From Gordionus sp. m RMFG-2023 (lineage: Eukaryota > Nematomorpha > Gordioida > Chordodea > Parachordodidae): 64,000 bases of DNA. Shown one piece after another: positions 26,501 through 32,500 of this stretch. The stretch is taken from contig NC_088776.1 in the NCBI RefSeq assembly GCF_954871325.1, forward strand, positions 5,153,985 to 5,217,984. Direction: 5' to 3'. The first letter of the stretch is position 1; the number at the start of each line of letters is the position of its first letter. The notes below the pieces were generated by a model. It had not been told where the DNA came from. It did no database searches and was given only the letters and a program-made list of their open reading frames with translations. A program made the position numbers and the translations under genes.

Positions 26501-29500
26501 TATTATTAAATAAATGTTCATTCATATAAATCAGGCATCTGCAAAACTTAGCCCTTTCAAATTATACAGTCAAGCCTGGCCCATCATCTGTATGATATTT
26601 ATATTTGAGTCATATCATAAATTTTGATAATTTAATCTTATATTTCGACTTAACATACAAAGAAATAAACATATCGTAATTTATTTACAAAGAATATTAA
26701 TCAAAATATTAGCTTAAAATTCAAAAAATCTATTATAATTTTAATGCCTATGATGGCCCATTCAAATTTTACCAGATAACATAGGCTTAGTAGACCTGGC
26801 CTATTAAAAATATTTCACTAAATTTGCCTAATCATTGCAATTTTTCAAAAAATTTTACAGATATCTGATATCTATTAATATAAAATAGTTGCATAAAAAT
26901 TTATTATCTTATATCGATACCTATAAGAACACACTCTACAAAGGGGTAACAATACCGCAAGAAGATAAATTTCTTTAATTTATCTTTTAGTATGGTTAGA
27001 ACTGGGGTTAGATATCCCTGGTCCATCCTCCCCTTCCAAAATCTTTAATGATGTTGGCAATGGTTCCATAAATTTTATTTAAATAAAAAATTTCATTGAA
27101 TTACTGATGCATTTTTTGACAAAGAAACATTCCTCATGCCTAAACATTGTGAATCCAATTTGATCACGAATTCCTCTACTTCTGAAAACTTTTCAGAGAG
27201 CATCTTGTCCATTAATGTCATTGACTGAAAATAGGAATTCCATCTGGTCTTGTTGGGAGCTATTATATATCTTCCCAATTTCTCCAATAGAATATCAGCC
27301 ATTTTGGGGGACATATTTTATTTGTTAATTCAAGCAAAACATTTAACAAATGCTGATCTTGATATCGGCTTATAATTAATATCATTTTCTGCCTTCTCTT
27401 TCTCTGTTGTTGCAATAAGAATCAGATTATGGAACAACGTTGATATTTTGGTAGGCTAATAGTAGAATTTGTGTATTTTATTTAAATGAATTTTATGTTT
27501 TATTTTAGGTCTTTATTGGACTTAGTGCCCAATCTCTGATTAACCCTCAAGAAAAGATCGGTAGCTTTGGCACTGAGGCGCATAATTGGAAAGCAAACAT
27601 ATGATGTTATGGCTAAGGAAATTATGGATACCCACAAGACTTATTCATAATAAGGTAGTGAAGATGGTAACTAACAATGGAACCAACTTGTCAAGGCATA
27701 TGAAGAGGATAGAGAAGATTTGGAACTAATAAATTTGGATGACATATTATCTGTTGATGACTTATATAATCCTACTATCAGCCTACCAAAACATCAACGT
27801 TGTTGTTGTTGCCATAATCTGAACCTTATTGAAACCAAAGAGAGAGAGCAGAAAATGATATTAATTGTAAGCGAATATCAATAATAACATTTGCTAAATG
27901 TTTTGCCTTAATTAACAAACAAAATATGTCCCCAAAAATGTTGAAAAAATTGGGAAGATATCTAATAGTCCTAACAAGACTAGATGGAACTCCTATTTTC
28001 AGTTGATGAAATTAATGGACAAGATGCACTCTGAAAAGTTTTCAGAAGTAGAAGAAGTTTGTGATCAAATTGGATTCACAATGTTTAGGCAAGAGGAATG
28101 TTCCTTTATCAAAGAATATGCATCAGTAATACAATGATATTTTTATTAAAATAACTAAAATTTAAATTAAACGTTATGGAACCCTTGGCAACATCATTAA
28201 AGATCTTGGAACGGGAGGATAATATGGACTAGGGATATTTAACCTCAGTTCTAACCATACTAGATAAATTAAAGAAATTTAGCTGTTTGCTGTATTTACA
28301 GTCCTTTGTTGAGTGTGCTCTTAGATGTATTGATAAAAGGTAATAAATTTTTATGCAAATATTTTATATTAATAGATATCAGATATCTGTAAAATTTATT
28401 AAAAAATTGCAATGATCTGGCAAATTTTGTAAAATATTTTCGACAGGCCAGGTCTACTAAGCTTCTGATATTTGGTAAAATTAATGGGCCATCATAGGCA
28501 TTGAAAGTTTAATAGATTTTTTTAATTTTAAGCTAATGTAAATAAATTTTAATATGTTTATTTATTTGTATATTAAGTCTAAATATATATCATACAGATG
28601 ATGAGCCACGCCTAACTGTAAAATTTGAAAGGGCTAAGTTTTGCAGATATCTGATTTATATTAATTATCATTTCTAAATATATATTTACTTCACTGTATG
28701 ATATGAGAGCATAAATAATTCACTCAAAATTTAAGCTAAATTGGCCTTATATTAATTTGGCACAAAATCTGTTGTAAAAGAGAGGTTAATTGCCCATTTG
28801 GAAAATATGCAGGATCAACCACATGCAGATGCTTCAAATGAATGTATGGATGAAATAGATACCTTTTTTGGACGATGCTAACTAATAAATATCATTCAAA
28901 ATGCGTAAAAATTGAAGAAAAAAAATATATAATTACCGTCTTCATTTGCATCGGAGTCGTTTTGGAAAGTTCGCAGTAAACGTAGGCCAATATTATCAAC
29001 GGCCACATTCGATGACGAACATATCAATATCTGAATTGACATTTTAAAAAAACATAATTTATATATGTGTATATTATAATATTTGACATGATAGATCAGG
29101 TCAACGTTCACATAAACTGCGGGAATAGGAGCAATTTGACTCCATTTTTTTTTAAAAACGTAAACCAAAATTGTCACATCGAGATTTTAAAAATATAGCA
29201 GCTGATATATGAATGAAACATAAATACAAATTAAAACGTTTTAATGTTAACGGATTTTTTTTCGTCACGCGCCTGTAGATTGACCCTAATTGGCGGACAT
29301 ATAGCCATTACCCAACTATATATTTAACAAATGATCGAGTATTTCCTTCGTATTTTAAATTAACTAATGCATCGGGACAACCAAATGGGAAATAATGGTA
29401 GCTATCATTATTTTATTTGTCAACAAAAAAAATTTTCAAATTTGGTTTAACGGTTTTATTTGCGGTTATTCGAATAATAGTATCTGTTTTTTTAGAAAGA

Positions 29501-32500
29501 ATAATTTTTTTTCCGACTGACGGATATCGACTAGTTAGATTATTTTTTTAAAACTGTATACGATCGTCGATATTTTTGATTGACAGTGGGCTTAATATTT
29601 GACAAAATATTTAATTAGCTCATGAATTATTAATATATATTTTTTTTCCCAGTAATTTCCTAACCGGGTCTGGAGCATTAACTCTTTACTTGCGCTGTAA
29701 TGTTATACTAAGGTATGATGTATGGCATTTTTCAATCTAAATCTGCCACTGATTGAAATATTACTAATCAGTCTAAATCGCGATTTAAATCAAAAAAAAT
29801 CACGAATTATGGTAACCCTAATCATAACGCAAATTAAATCATCCCGATTTTAATGTTTTTTTTCTAGTTATTTAACGAAACTACAAAGTTACATCTACAA
29901 TATTTTTTATAATTTATCGTGAAAATTGTTTTTTTTTAAAAAAAAAAGAAAAGTTGTATCCAAAACTAATTTTAAAAATAATCGAAAAGTTACTAGACTT
30001 TCGCCAATATTTTCTAGAATTCTATTTTTTTGGACATTGTTTTTGTTTTTTATATAGCTTATTTACTTATTTTCGCTAAAGTTTTTCGAATGTTTGTTGA
30101 ATTCAATTATTCGGTGTTTTAGACACAGCCTTTTGATTTTTAAAAGTTCTTCCCCCCCCCTCCCCCTTCCCATTAATGTTTCTGCTTTTTTCCAATATTT
30201 ATTGTTTTAATATTTAAATGAAAACGAAAAATGTACTATTCAAATTAGAAGATTTATTACGATATTACATAATATTACAGACTATGTAAATGAGGATTAA
30301 AGAAATATATATTTGAGATTTTGTGATCAGTTATTGGATTAGCTTTAACCTTTTGCCATTTAATTTTTATGTCTTACTATTGTATAAATATGTTGGAATG
30401 TAATAAAGTGATAGTAAAATTATTTATTCATAATTTTATATATATATGCTGATTATTATTTTTTCAGTTCTTTTTATTTCAATCTATTCTCCGATTATTA
30501 CCTCCTCAATCATGCTTATTATACTTATAATTAATATTCATTGGACTATTATATAAATTATCATATAAAAATAACCTTCTTTCTTAATTGGAGTACGGCC
30601 CTCAATATAATCTGGACTAAAACTGTGGTTTTGCCAGTTCCTGGTCCCCCGTGAATTATCATTATAGGCAATATTGGAGGAGCAAGATTGACTTCAGTGT
30701 TGGAATCATCTTTTGGCGGCAAATCGATGGAATATAAAGGATCTACATTTTTCAGGACTTTTTCAATGGCCATTTTTTGATTAAAATCTAATTTTTTTTA
30801 AAAAATATGTTTATTTTATTTATTTTTTTCAAATTTAAATAATAAACCTAATTTATCGTAAACGGAAACAATATCACGAGGTAAAATGGCGTTTTTAGGT
30901 GGCAAATCACTATGCAAATCGGAGGGAAGAGATGGGAGTTTGAGAATGACCTCATCCACAGGGTAAAATGTAGAATCCCCAAAGGCGAATTGAATAATCC
31001 TTTTAGAATGGGGATGCCTGTATACTGGTGGACTATCATTTGACTCTGAAATTATGTGGGCCAACGCACTTTATTTTTATTTTTTTATGGCATGTTTTGT
31101 GTATAACGTAACGATACAAACATTAATAATTGTATAAATTTTATTAAGAAAAATTCCTTTTTTTAAACCAGATCAGGCGTTTAACCTTGATTTCTTTTCA
31201 CGTGTTTGGTTTAGGTTAAAACCAGGAGGGTCCAGGTTTTTTAAAAAATTATTCTTTTTATAATCTATCACTTTATTTATTTTTGATATTTAATATTAAA
31301 GGGACAATTAAAACGGTATCACGTCAATTCGGCGTGGTAACAATTCGAAAAATCATAATCATTTTTAATACAAAAATAAAAATGGATTATCATATGGCAT
31401 TTATAAAATTAAATGGCGTATCAGTGGCGTAGCCAGGAATTTTTCTTAGAGGGGGTTCCATAAATATAAAAATCCTGGGAGCTTCGCCCCCAGACCCCCT
31501 TTAACGGGCCTTCGGCCGGGTTTATCTTAAAAATCATAACCACATCTTCGATAATATATAATAAATATATTTTTCAAATGCATGAATAATGTTATTCTTT
31601 ATAATAATACTACCCAGAATAATTTCAATAGTAATATAATATCCTTCCGCAAACATCAAAACCAGAAAAATATAAATATTAATGGTATTTATTTGATATA
31701 AAGTCACTTTTAAGTCTTTTGAACGTATAATCTAAAAAAAAAATTTGCTCTGGGAGGGGTCCAAACCCGAAAACCACCCCCGTAGCTACGCCACTGTGGC
31801 GTATGCTTTGAATTTAAAAAATTTTTAATATTTTTTTTATCTTACAAAAATCATTCATATACTAATTGTTGTGTAATTTCATATCCGAAATCTGTAAAAG
31901 GCCGAGTTGTAAATGTTTAAAAAAAATTTGGGTCTGGGTTGGGCAACCTTAGTAAAAAAAAATTGAAAACTCGGCTGGACAGTGAAAAAATTTGGCCGCA
32001 ATTTTTCACACTAACTAAAATGCATTGTTCGCGTTTTATATTACGAAGATCGCTTAATTATTCACCCACCCCCCCCACACCATCTTTAGATGGTCAGGTT
32101 TTATCGAAATTCGAAACAATAATGTGAAATATTATTAATATTTAGTTATTTTAATAAAGTAAATAAACAGTATTGTTATTGGAATTAGTAAATGAAATGT
32201 AGATTTAAGGAATTTTTAATCATTTTTAATCAAAATAAAATATGGCCAATATTCTGCGAACCGAACTTAACCACACTCTTATTTTATAAATGATAAAAAT
32301 CCCGTCTAATATTCGCCGCACCAATTTGTTGCGCCAAGATTCCAGCGCAGAATTGATGTGTGTTACTAAGTTGCACATATAGTAAGCACGATTCGATCAA
32401 ACGCGTGAAATAAAAAAGCTAAGTAATTTACATAAGCAGGCCAATTGATTCAATTTCTAAATATAAAGTGAAATGATGAAATCGTAACCAGAGATCTTCA

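Noticed and set aside
30816-31064. Helicase start at the beginning of exon 4
   Set aside because: No in-frame ATG there, and exons 1-3 (34305-35060) join in phase and supply the family's N-terminal region with a proper ATG.
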